Positions 9,707 to 17,598 of a stretch of 64,000 nucleotides of DNA are shown here, piece by piece; position 1 is the first letter of the stretch, and the number at the start of each line of letters is the position of its first letter. This DNA comes from Microbacterium esteraromaticum (GTDB taxonomy: Bacteria; Actinomycetota; Actinomycetes; Actinomycetales; Microbacteriaceae). The translations under genes and the position numbers were made by a program. A model generated the notes under the pieces. That model searched no databases. It was given only the letters and a program-made list of their open reading frames with translations, and was not told the origin of the DNA. The stretch covers positions 2,542,001 through 2,606,000 of the forward strand of contig NZ_CP118100.1 in the NCBI RefSeq assembly GCF_028747645.1. The letters run 5' to 3'.

Positions 9707-11812
9707 TCACGCGGCGCCGCCCTGCGCCTGGATGGCCGTGATCGCCACCGTGTTGACGATGTCGTCGACCAGCGCACCCCGGCTGAGATCGTTGATCGGC
9801 TTGTTCAGCCCCTGCAGCACGGGCCCGATCGCCACGGCGCCGGCCGAGCGCTGCACCGCCTTGTAGGTGTTGTTGCCGGTGTTCAGGTCGGGGAAGACGA
9901 ACACGGTCGCCCGGCCCGCCACGGCCGAATCCGGCAGCTTGGCCTTCGCGACGGCCGCATCCGCCGCGGCGTCGTACTGGATCGGTCCCTCGACCGGCAG
10001 CTGCGGGTCGCGAGCGCGCACGAGAGCGGTCGCCTCGCGCACCTTGTCGACGTCGGCGCCGCTGCCCGACTCGCCGGTGGAGTACGACAGCATCGCCACC
10101 CGCGGATCGATGCCGAACTGCCTCGCTGTGCCCGCCGACGACAGCGCGATGTCGGCGAGCTGCGTGCTGGTGGGGTCGGGGATCACGGCGCAGTCGCCGT
10201 ACACGAGCACGCGGTCAGAGAGTGCCATCAGGAACACGCTGGAGACGACATCGACGCCCGGCTTGGTCTTGATGATCTCGAACGAGGGCCGGATGGTGTG
10301 CGCGGTGGTGTGCGCTGCACCCGATACCATGCCGTCAGCGAGCCCGAGGTGCACCATCATCGTGCCGAAGTACGACACATCGGTGACGGTGTCGGCCGCC
10401 TGCTGCACGGTGATGCCCTTGTGCGCGCGCAGCCGCGCGTACTCGGCGGCGAACCGCTCGACCATGACCGGATCCGTGGGGCTGAGGATCTGCGCCTCGC
10501 TGATGTCGAGCCCGAGGGCGACAGCGCGGGCCCGGATCTCGGTCTCGTCGCCGAGGATCGTCAGGTCGGCGACCTGGCGGGCCAGCAGCACGGCGGCGGC
10601 CCGCAGGATGCGGTCATCGCCGCCCTCGGGCAACACGATGCGCTTGCGGTCGTTGCGTGCGCGTTCGATGAGCCCGTACTCGAACATCAGCGGCGTGACG
10701 ACGGTCGATTCGGCCAGCCCCATCTCGATCGTCAGCTCGGAGATGTCGACGTGGGTCTGGAACAGCGCCAGTGCGCTCTCGTAGCGGCGGCTGCTCTCGG
10801 CGCTGACGCGGCCACGGGTGTTCATGATGCGCACCGCGGTGTCGTAGGTGCCCAGATCGGTGGTCACGATCGGCACGGTCAACTCGATGCCGTCGATCAG
10901 CTGCAGCACCGGATCGGGCAGCGGGAAGGGGCCGTTGAGCACGATGCCCGCGAGATCGGGGAACGTCCCCGATGCTGCGGCGAGCAGCGTCGCCAGCAAC
11001 GTCTCGGTGCGGTCGGCGGCGATCACGACGACGGCACTCTCGGTGAGGCGCGGCAGCACATTGACCATCGACATGCCGGCGATGACGATGTTGTACGCCT
11101 CGCGTTCGAGCAACTCGTCTTCGCCGCGCACCAGCGTGCCGTCGACCGCCCGCAGGATGCCCCGCATCGAGGGCGCGACCAGCGCCCGGTCCTCGGGCAC
11201 GGCCCACACCGGGGTGCGCAGGTCATCGATGCGCTCGACGATCTCACCAAGCATGTCGGGTTCGGCGCGGTTGACGATGATGGCGAACAGTTCGGCCCGC
11301 TCGGTGGCGAGCTCGCTGCGCGCGAGCGCCGCCATCTGCTGAATCTGATCGGGTGTGCGGGCCGTGGTGGTGCCGAGCTGCTCGGCCTGGTTCTGACTGT
11401 CGCGCCCCGAGAGCACGAGCAACACCGGAACGCCGAGATTCGCGGCGATGCGCGCGTTGTAGCTGAGCTCTGCGGGGCTGGCGACATCGGTGTAGTCGCT
11501 GCCGAGCACGACGACGGCGTCGCACTGCGCTTCGACCGCCTTGAAGCGGGCCACGATCGTGCCGAGCGCACCTTCGGGGTCTTGCCGGACGTCGTCGTAG
11601 CTCACGCCGATGCACTCGTCGTAGTCGAGGTGCACGCCGTCGTGGGCGAGCAGCAGCTCGACGACGAAGTCGCGTTCGTCGGTCGAACGGGCGACGGGGC
11701 GGAACACCCCGACGCGCTCCGACACGCGCATCAGTGCGTCGAGCACGCCCAGCGCGATGGTCGACTTGCCCGTGTGCCCCTCGGCCGAGGTGATGTAGAT
11801 GCTGCGTGCCAC
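9707..11812 (-). CDS. pta: Phosphate acetyltransferase (long form)
   Basis: Pta of 701 residues, catalysing acetyl-CoA + phosphate to acetyl phosphate + CoA. This is the long three-domain type: an N-terminal P-loop domain (SAEGHTGKST at about 9-18), a DRTGG domain (about 220-340), and the catalytic PTA_PTB domain (about 375-700). The GTG start at 11812 has GGAG nearby. It begins nine bases after the lysozyme-like gene, suggesting co-transcription, and precedes ackA. Confidence 0.97.
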   Translation of the reverse strand: MARSIYITSAEGHTGKSTIALGVLDALMRVSERVGVFRPVARSTDERDFVVELLLAHDGVHLDYDECIGVSYDDVRQDPEGALGTIVARFKAVEAQCDAVVVLGSDYTDVASPAELSYNARIAANLGVPVLLVLSGRDSQNQAEQLGTTTARTPDQIQQMAALARSELATERAELFAIIVNRAEPDMLGEIVERIDDLRTPVWAVPEDRALVAPSMRGILRAVDGTLVRGEDELLEREAYNIVIAGMSMVNVLPRLTESAVVVIAADRTETLLATLLAAASGTFPDLAGIVLNGPFPLPDPVLQLIDGIELTVPIVTTDLGTYDTAVRIMNTRGRVSAESSRRYESALALFQTHVDISELTIEMGLAESTVVTPLMFEYGLIERARNDRKRIVLPEGGDDRILRAAAVLLARQVADLTILGDETEIRARAVALGLDISEAQILSPTDPVMVERFAAEYARLRAHKGITVQQAADTVTDVSYFGTMMVHLGLADGMVSGAAHTTAHTIRPSFEIIKTKPGVDVVSSVFLMALSDRVLVYGDCAVIPDPTSTQLADIALSSAGTARQFGIDPRVAMLSYSTGESGSGADVDKVREATALVRARDPQLPVEGPIQYDAAADAAVAKAKLPDSAVAGRATVFVFPDLNTGNNTYKAVQRSAGAVAIGPVLQGLNKPINDLSRGALVDDIVNTVAITAIQAQGGAA

Positions 11813-11821
11813 GGCTCCAGC

Positions 11822-12457
11822 CTACGGCGACGGGCACTCCGCAGACAGCGCCACGACGACGCGGGTGGCGTCGTCCTCGAAGCGCGCGTAGTGGTCGCGG
11901 TCGCTGTTGATCTGGACGCGATGGATGGCGTGTGAGGGTTCGAGCGTCTGCCACTGCGGCACGCGTTCGAGGCGGGTGAAGAACAGACGAGCGGCGGTGG
12001 CCGGGTCCATCCGGTCCTCGACGCTCCCCCACCAGTCCTGCTGTTGGAACAGCCCGATGCTCGAGGTTCGGGTGCCATCGGGGTTGGTGACGCCCGAGGT
12101 CTCCCAGTCGCCGTAGTCGATGTTGCGCAGTGAGCTCTCGCCCATCGCCGCCATCACACCGAGGATCTGTCCGTCCCTTTCGAGGCCGAACTCGTCGGCG
12201 GTGCGGATGATGATCGCCGCGTTCTCGAGCTGCTCGCCCTGCCACCCGTCGACCCCCGCGTCGGGGAACGTCCGCGGCTCATCGACGCAGTAGGCGTCGG
12301 ATCGCGTGGCCGTCAGCACCCCGACCACGGCGAGCGCGCCCGCGATCACGATGGCGGCGGATGCTGTGATGCCGGCGATCTTCAGCATCCGACGTCGTTG
12401 TCGACGGCGCCGGGCGCGGCGCCGCATCCGCGCGGCGCGTGTGCGCCGCTCACTCAC
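11822..12457 (-). CDS. Membrane-anchored lysozyme-like-fold protein
   Basis: A 211-residue protein: a very Arg-rich cytoplasmic N-terminus (1-23), one membrane helix (about 25-50), then an extracytoplasmic domain with conserved pieces MGESSLRNIDYGDW and SSIGLFQQQDWWG. These resemble the lytic-transglycosylase-like domains found beside M23 peptidases in actinobacteria; the Glu in MGESSL would be the catalytic candidate. Cell-wall cleavage is inferred from fold resemblance only. The GTG start overlaps the end of the rhomboid gene by 8 bases; pta follows nine bases downstream. Confidence 0.75.
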   Translation of the reverse strand: MSERRTRAARMRRRARRRRQRRRMLKIAGITASAAIVIAGALAVVGVLTATRSDAYCVDEPRTFPDAGVDGWQGEQLENAAIIIRTADEFGLERDGQILGVMAAMGESSLRNIDYGDWETSGVTNPDGTRTSSIGLFQQQDWWGSVEDRMDPATAARLFFTRLERVPQWQTLEPSHAIHRVQINSDRDHYARFEDDATRVVVALSAECPSP

Positions 12458-13049
12458 GGCTGCCGACCTCTCTGCGGCGGACGAACACGGTCAGGCCGCC
12501 GCCGATGGCCCCGAACAGATGCGCCTGCCACGACACACCGCTGTGCACGCCGAAGATGCCGGTGAACATCGTCGTGCCGTACATCACCACGACGATCACG
12601 GCGATCCCGGCGTACGCGAACCGGTGTGCGAGGCGACCGGGGGCGAGCACCCGCACGACGACGTACCCGAAGTAGCCGAAGACGAGCACGGACGATCCGA
12701 CAGTGAGGGTGCCCGGTGCGTTCACCAGCCAGGTGCCCGCGCCTCCGATGAGCGCGACCATGGCGGTCACCGCCCAGAAGCGCTTCGCCCCTTCAACGGC
12801 GACGAGGCAGCCGAGCACCAGGAACGGCACGGAGTTCGCGATCAGGTGCGCCCAGCCGGCGTGCAACAGCGGACCGAGCACAACGCCCTGCAGACTCCCC
12901 AGATCCCACGACCGCAGGCCCCATCCGACGAAGCTGCCCGGGAGGACGGCATCCGCGAGCTGGATCACCCACATCAGCGCGAGCAGCCCCACCGGGGCGA
13001 GGAAGCGCGTGAAGTAGGGAGAGGCCGGGGCGGGAGCGGATGCGGTCAC
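12450..13049 (-). CDS. Rhomboid-family intramembrane serine protease
   Basis: Membrane protein of 199 residues with about six helices and the rhomboid pattern: HAGWAHLIAN (63-72), catalytic-serine loop GSSVLVFGYFGY with Ser120, and SWQAHLFGAIGGG with His177. The usual GxSG has Val instead of the second Gly, so activity is likely but not certain. Starts at GTG. The downstream lysozyme-like single-pass protein overlaps it by 8 bases and could be a substrate; that is inference. Confidence 0.85.
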   Translation of the reverse strand: MTASAPAPASPYFTRFLAPVGLLALMWVIQLADAVLPGSFVGWGLRSWDLGSLQGVVLGPLLHAGWAHLIANSVPFLVLGCLVAVEGAKRFWAVTAMVALIGGAGTWLVNAPGTLTVGSSVLVFGYFGYVVVRVLAPGRLAHRFAYAGIAVIVVVMYGTTMFTGIFGVHSGVSWQAHLFGAIGGGLTVFVRRREVGSRE

Positions 13050-13121
13050 ACGACGATCTTCGCAGGACAGAGCGGGAGGAGGCTGGGCGTCGACGCCTCG
13101 CCGCTGTGGGAGGATCGGGCC

Positions 13122-13160
13122 ATGCAGTATGACGGTGTTCCGCGGGTGGTCTGGCGATGA
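13122..13160 (+). CDS. Twelve-codon leader ORF coupled to the sigma gene
   Basis: A short ORF, MQYDGVPRVVWR, starts at ATG 13122 behind a good GGGAGG ribosome-binding site. Its TGA overlaps the ATG of the sigma-factor gene (ATGA), while the sigma gene has no clear site of its own. This is the layout of a translational-coupling leader peptide. Not recognised as any known family. Confidence 0.5.
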   Translation: MQYDGVPRVVWR

Positions 13161-13696
13161 GGCGTCGACGCATCGTCCTCGAGGAGAACCGCCGAACGTT
13201 CGATGCGCTGGTGGATCGCTTCGGCGCGGCCGCGCTGCGTCATGCGCAACGCGTCTTCATGACGTTGGAGGATGCCCAGGACGCGGTCGAGAATGCGTTC
13301 GAGCGCGCCTGGGTCGTTGTGCGCGATGGCGGGTCGGTGAACCTGAGCTGGCTGCTGCGCGTCATCGACACCTCCAGCGGAGACGGCCAGACCCCGGCGC
13401 CTGTTCGGCAGGCCCCGGCGCTACTCGGCGAGGTGCTGCGCGCTGCCGCGTCGCCGGAAGGCGATCTGCGGATCGATCTGGAGTGGGTGTTCTCAGGCCT
13501 GTCCATTGGGGAGCGCCATCTCATCGAACTGGTCGACATGGACGGCTGGACCGTCGCCACGGCAGCCAAGATGCTGGGGCTTCGCCAGGCCGTGGCGCGC
13601 AAACGCCTTCAGCGCGCACGGCAGAAGCTCCATGCGCTGCTGTTCGCCGCCGAGGTCGGCCTCCGAGCGGGAGGTGAGCATGTCCGATCTGCGTGA
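13157..13696 (+). CDS. ECF-like RNA polymerase sigma factor
   Basis: A 179-residue protein with a compact sigma region 2 (MTLEDAQDAVENAFERAW, about 35-52) and a region 4 helix-turn-helix (LSIGERHLIELVDMDGW through the KRLQRARQKL helix, about 115-160). It is somewhat divergent but of normal ECF length. The next gene, a membrane-anchored protein, begins inside its 3' end, as expected for sigma/anti-sigma-type pairs. Its ATG overlaps the stop of a 12-codon leader ORF. Confidence 0.8.
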   Translation: MRRRRIVLEENRRTFDALVDRFGAAALRHAQRVFMTLEDAQDAVENAFERAWVVVRDGGSVNLSWLLRVIDTSSGDGQTPAPVRQAPALLGEVLRAAASPEGDLRIDLEWVFSGLSIGERHLIELVDMDGWTVATAAKMLGLRQAVARKRLQRARQKLHALLFAAEVGLRAGGEHVRSA

Positions 13697-14666
13697 CGAT
13701 GAACGACTGCGTTCGCTGCTGCGGCGCATCGATCCGGCCCAGGCGGCATCCGACGCCGGTCCGCCGGCATTTCTGCGCGCACTGCGCGACCGCCTCGCCG
13801 CCGAACAGGCCGCGGCCCGCAGTCGCGAGCGCCGCCGCGCATCGCGGCGCTTCGGCTGGACTCTGGCTGTCGCATCCCTGGTGGTGGTGGCCACCGTGTC
13901 GGTGTCGGTGGCGTTGGGTGGTCAGCGTGCCGAGGCCGTCAGCCCCGTTCCGCTGTCGTTCACGGCTCCGGCGCCGGTGCCGCAGGTGGTCGCCGAGGCG
14001 ACGGATGCTCTGAGCGGACCCGCCGGAGCCGAGAACCCGGCTCGGCGGGTGCACACGATCTCATGGGCGATTTCGATCGATGACGGGGAGTTGCAGGCAG
14101 CGGTGACCCCGCAGATCGTCGAGCTGGAGTGGAACCCCGATCTCTCGGGCCACTCGCTCGTCGTCGAAGGCCGTGTGCAGCCCGGGAGCGATGGCGGGCC
14201 GGGACGCGTCAGCGCCACCGACACCGTGGTGTCGCAAGTGACATTCGCCCCGGGTGAGTTCGGTGTGCCGAGTCCGGAGGCTCCCCCAGCGACCGTGGCC
14301 GGCATGACAGAGCTGCTGACGATGTACGGCATGCCCGAACGCCCGAGCGCGGGAGATCTGGTGCAGTCGATGGTCACGGTGATGGACTACTGGACGCTCA
14401 GCGATACGCAGCATGCAGTGCTGTTGGAGATGCTCGTGAGCACCGGTGGGGCGGCCTCGTTGGGGCAGTCCGTGGATCGCCTCGGCCGGGACGTTGCGGG
14501 AGTGCAGATCGCTTCGACCATCGATGGCTTGACCGACACCGTGCTGCTCTCGTCGGACTCGGGACGGATCGTCGGAGTGGAGACGATGCGCACCGTGGCG
14601 GATGAGACGGTACCCGCAGGCACCGTTGTCGAGTACCGGATGTGGGACTCACAAGAGGAGCAATGA
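13680..14666 (+). CDS. Membrane-anchored partner of the sigma factor (CU044_5270-like)
   Basis: A 328-residue protein with an Arg-rich cytoplasmic N-terminus, one membrane helix (about 60-82, TLAVASLVVVATVSVSVALG) and a large outer domain. The tail pattern, including SDSGRIVGVETM, resembles CU044_5270 proteins that commonly follow ECF sigma genes. No zinc anti-sigma motif (HxxxCxxC) is seen, so direct sigma binding is uncertain. The ATG at 13680 is chosen for the strong GGGAGGTGAGC just upstream; it overlaps the sigma gene by 17 bases. Its stop overlaps the next start (ATGA). Confidence 0.72.
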   Translation: MSDLRDDERLRSLLRRIDPAQAASDAGPPAFLRALRDRLAAEQAAARSRERRRASRRFGWTLAVASLVVVATVSVSVALGGQRAEAVSPVPLSFTAPAPVPQVVAEATDALSGPAGAENPARRVHTISWAISIDDGELQAAVTPQIVELEWNPDLSGHSLVVEGRVQPGSDGGPGRVSATDTVVSQVTFAPGEFGVPSPEAPPATVAGMTELLTMYGMPERPSAGDLVQSMVTVMDYWTLSDTQHAVLLEMLVSTGGAASLGQSVDRLGRDVAGVQIASTIDGLTDTVLLSSDSGRIVGVETMRTVADETVPAGTVVEYRMWDSQEEQ

Positions 14667-15178
14667 CCATGAAGCGCAGCAGCACGATACTCGCGGCCCT
14701 GACCACCGCCGTCGCCCTCGTACTGTCGGGACCGGCGGCACTCGCCACGGATGCCCCGCCGGAGCCGAGCGCTGATATCGCCGCGGTGATGGCAGCGGTG
14801 CCCGGCGGCGTGCTGCTGGATGCGCACCATGCGACGTGGCCGGCGCTCGGGCTGGAGATGACCTCGGCGAGTGGTGTTTCGACACGCACTCTCTCGTCAT
14901 CCGCGGTCGGGTCGTCCGCCGTCGGCACGGCTTCGGTCGGTTCCTGCGCCAGCGGCAGGGTGTGCGCCTTCTCAGGGGGCAACCTCAGCGGCAGCCGACT
15001 CAGCTGGTCGACGTGCGGCACGTTCTCGATCAGCGCGTTCACCGTGCGCTCCATCGCCAACGCGCGCTCGACCGGCTACCTCCAGGCCCGCAGCGGCACG
15101 ACGGTCCGGGCCACGGCGAAGGCGGGCGCATCGGCGAACGTGTTCGGCAGTGTGACGAACGTGCGCTGCGTGAGCTGA
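14663..15178 (+). CDS. Secreted peptidase-inhibitor I36-like protein
   Basis: A 171-residue exported protein. A Sec signal peptide (about 1-28, ending PAALA) is followed by a Ser/Thr/Ala-rich stretch and a cysteine-containing domain: GSCASGRVCAF, WSTCGTF and a final RCVS. The CxxGxxCxF pattern matches the I36 (SMI-type metalloproteinase inhibitor) family fold; actual inhibition is not shown. AGAGGAG precedes the ATG, which overlaps the previous stop. It is probably the output gene of the sigma operon. Confidence 0.72.
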   Translation: MTMKRSSTILAALTTAVALVLSGPAALATDAPPEPSADIAAVMAAVPGGVLLDAHHATWPALGLEMTSASGVSTRTLSSSAVGSSAVGTASVGSCASGRVCAFSGGNLSGSRLSWSTCGTFSISAFTVRSIANARSTGYLQARSGTTVRATAKAGASANVFGSVTNVRCVS

Positions 15179-15199
15179 GCGCCCCCGGCAAAAGAAAAG

Positions 15200-15287
15200 A
15201 CCCTCCGCGCACCCGACAGAGCCCGGTTACCCTTGCTACGTTTCCGTCCTGGGGGAGTTGGCCTGGGTGTCGTCACGCGGAGAGCCG
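15200..15287 (-). ncRNA. ffs: Signal recognition particle RNA, bacterial small type
   Basis: On the minus strand the conserved SRP domain IV core reads CAGGACGGAAACGTAGCAAG: a GAAA tetraloop closed by ACG/CGT, with the asymmetric AGCA side. Outer arms CTCCGCG (about 15278) and CGCGGAG (about 15203) pair, as do ACACCC and GGGTGC. A TCTTTTCTTTT run follows, consistent with termination. Length near 88 nt fits actinobacterial 4.5S RNA. The ends are approximate. Confidence 0.88.
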
Positions 15288-15401
15288 TCGATCAGTCTAC
15301 CCGACGCTGCGCGCGGCGCTGACCGCCGGCATCTCGGGGAACCCCTCGCTTCACACCGGGTTACGATCGAGGCACGCACCGTCGCGCACGAAGGGCATCG
15401 C

Positions 15402-16382
15402 ATGCACGAGAACGTTCCGCAGATCACCGCCGAGCAGTTCGCCGAGCAGACCGCGCGCATCACGGCCTCGGTCACGTCGGTGATCGACGGCAAGCCGGAT
15501 GCCGTGCGCAGCGCGCTGATCTGCCTGCTCGCTGAGGGGCACCTGCTGATCGAGGACGTGCCGGGCGTCGGAAAGACGATGCTCGCTCGCGCGCTGGCGG
15601 CGAGTGTGGATGCCACGGTGCGGCGCATCCAGTTCACGCCGGACCTGTTGCCGAGCGACGTCACCGGGGTCGCCGTGTACGACCCGGTGGGGCGGGAGTT
15701 CGAGTTCAAGCGCGGCGCTGTGTTCGCGCACATCGTCATCGCCGATGAGATCAATCGTGCCTCCCCCAAGACGCAGTCGGCGCTGCTGGAGGCGATGGAG
15801 GAGCAGCAGGTGACTGTCGACGGCGCCACGCACCGTCTGCCCGAGCCGTTCCTGGTGGTCGCGACGCAGAACCCGCTCGAGATGGAGGGCACGTATCCGT
15901 TGCCGGAGGCCCAGCGCGACCGGTTCATGATGCGGATCTCGATGGGATACCCGGATGCCGCGTCCGAGACTCTCATGCTGCGCCAGCGTGAGACGTCCAA
16001 CCCGCTGTCGGCGATCGTGCCGGTGACCGACGCGGCGACCGTTGAGCAGTTGATCGCCTGGGCGCGGCGCGTGCACGTCGCCGAGTCGCTGGAGGAGTAT
16101 GCCGTCGCGCTCGCACAGGCGACCCGCATGGACCCGAGCCTTCACCTGGGGGCGAGCCCGCGCGCGACCCTGCAGCTCGTGCGCGCGGCGAAGGTCGCGG
16201 CCGCGCTCGATGGGCGCGACTTCGTCGTTCCCGACGATCTCGCCGACCTCGTGATCCCGGTGTTCGCTCACCGGTTGCTCGCGGCGCGTGGCGTGCACCG
16301 TGCCGGGGCGCAGCCCGTCGAGAGCGCCCTGAAGCAGATCGTCTCGCGCGTGCCCGTGCCGTTCGCCGGCGCACGCGTCTGA
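15402..16382 (+). CDS. MoxR-family AAA+ ATPase
   Basis: A 326-residue ATPase of the MoxR type, proposed chaperones for assembly of membrane or secreted complexes. Walker A is EDVPGVGKTML (51-61), Walker B is VIADEINRA, and the sensor-1 region reads VVATQNPLEMEGTYPLPEAQ. The ATG at 15402 is favoured by a GAAGGG upstream; the in-frame extension upstream would overlap the SRP RNA. It heads a MoxR-DUF58-transglutaminase operon. Confidence 0.92.
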   Translation: MHENVPQITAEQFAEQTARITASVTSVIDGKPDAVRSALICLLAEGHLLIEDVPGVGKTMLARALAASVDATVRRIQFTPDLLPSDVTGVAVYDPVGREFEFKRGAVFAHIVIADEINRASPKTQSALLEAMEEQQVTVDGATHRLPEPFLVVATQNPLEMEGTYPLPEAQRDRFMMRISMGYPDAASETLMLRQRETSNPLSAIVPVTDAATVEQLIAWARRVHVAESLEEYAVALAQATRMDPSLHLGASPRATLQLVRAAKVAAALDGRDFVVPDDLADLVIPVFAHRLLAARGVHRAGAQPVESALKQIVSRVPVPFAGARV

Positions 16383-16413
16383 ACCACGCAGACCAGATTC
16401 GACCACAGAGACC

Positions 16414-17598
16414 ATGAGACGTCGTAGGTTGACCGCCCGCGGATGGGGATGTCTGGTCATGGGCATCCTGCTGGCGATCGCGGCCAACGTCGCCGGCGCT
16501 CGCCCGCTGCTGTACCTGGGCGTGCTGCTGGTGCTGCTGCCGCTGGTCTCGATGCTCGTGGCGTACGCGCCGCGGCGCCGCGGCGTCGTGTCACGGCAGA
16601 TCTCGACCGATCTGCTCACCGTGGGCGAGTCCTCGCGCGTCGCCCTGCGGTTCGATCTGTACGCCCCGGGCGTCCCCCGTGGTATCTGGCGCGACACCTT
16701 GCCGGATGCCGTGCGCGGCGATGCGCAGGGCCAGTATCCCGGTGACTCCGCGCTGCTGCGCTATGAGCTTGAGGGCGTGCAGCGCGGCATCTCGACCCTC
16801 GGCCCGCTGGTGCTGCGCACCGTCGACCCGTTCGGTCTCGCGCAGCGCGAACAGGAGTTCGGTGACACGCGCACGATCACGGTCGTCCCTCAGGTCGTGG
16901 CGCTGCCGTCGCTCCCCTCGAAGGTGGGCGCCGCGGGCGGTGCTGCTCAGACCCGGTCCACGCGCCTCGGGCAGGGCGCCGACAACCTCATTCCTCGGCC
17001 GTACGCGTCCGGCGACTCCCGCCGACGCATCCATTGGCGTGCGACGGCGCATCACGGCGAACTCATGGTGCGCCAGGAGGAGGAAGAGGCCAGTCCCGAC
17101 GCCGTCGTCGTGCTCGACCGTTCCGCCGCACGCTGGGACCGGCCCGCCGACGGGCCCGATCCGGAGTTCGAGACAGCGGTGTCGCTGTGCGCGTCGGCGG
17201 CCCTGCGGTTCGTGCAGGACGGCTACAGCGTCGACGTCATCGACAGCGCGGGCGGCCTGCTCGGCGCGCTGCGCGGACACGAGGACGACCGCGAAGACCT
17301 CATGGTCGCTTTGGCCACCGTGACACCCCGCGGTGAGGCGCGCGATCTGCGCGCGATCGTCGGCAGCACTCCCCCAGGACCACTCGTCGTGATCACGGGG
17401 CGGATCTCGGTGGCGGATGCTGACCGCTTGAGCACCGCGGGGGCGGCAGCACCCCTGCTGTTCGCCGCCGGCGCAGAGCGCGGCGCGCTGAGCGCGGCGT
17501 CCGCGCACGGCTGGAACACCGCCGCGGTCACGTCCGGCGATGAGCTGGATCAGACGTGGGCGGATGCCCTCCCTCAGGCGCAGGTGTCCGGTGTTTGA
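16414..17598 (+). CDS. DUF58 domain-containing membrane protein
   Basis: A 394-residue protein with two N-terminal membrane helices (about 10-50). The DUF58 signature is the segment from NLIPRPYASGDSRRRIHW to GELMVRQEE at about 190-220, followed by a von Willebrand A-like half with VVVLDRSAARW. DUF58 proteins always accompany MoxR ATPases; the biochemical role is unknown. Last codons overlap the start of the transglutaminase gene. Confidence 0.9.
   Translation: MRRRRLTARGWGCLVMGILLAIAANVAGARPLLYLGVLLVLLPLVSMLVAYAPRRRGVVSRQISTDLLTVGESSRVALRFDLYAPGVPRGIWRDTLPDAVRGDAQGQYPGDSALLRYELEGVQRGISTLGPLVLRTVDPFGLAQREQEFGDTRTITVVPQVVALPSLPSKVGAAGGAAQTRSTRLGQGADNLIPRPYASGDSRRRIHWRATAHHGELMVRQEEEEASPDAVVVLDRSAARWDRPADGPDPEFETAVSLCASAALRFVQDGYSVDVIDSAGGLLGALRGHEDDREDLMVALATVTPRGEARDLRAIVGSTPPGPLVVITGRISVADADRLSTAGAAAPLLFAAGAERGALSAASAHGWNTAAVTSGDELDQTWADALPQAQVSGV

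Noticed and set aside
9698..11935. 745-residue open frame on the plus strand
   Set aside because: Antisense to pta, with His/Arg/Asp-rich composition and no recognisable domain.
13680..14666. Classical zinc-binding anti-sigma factor
   Set aside because: No HxxxCxxC motif in the cytoplasmic part; only a general CU044_5270-like partner can be supported.
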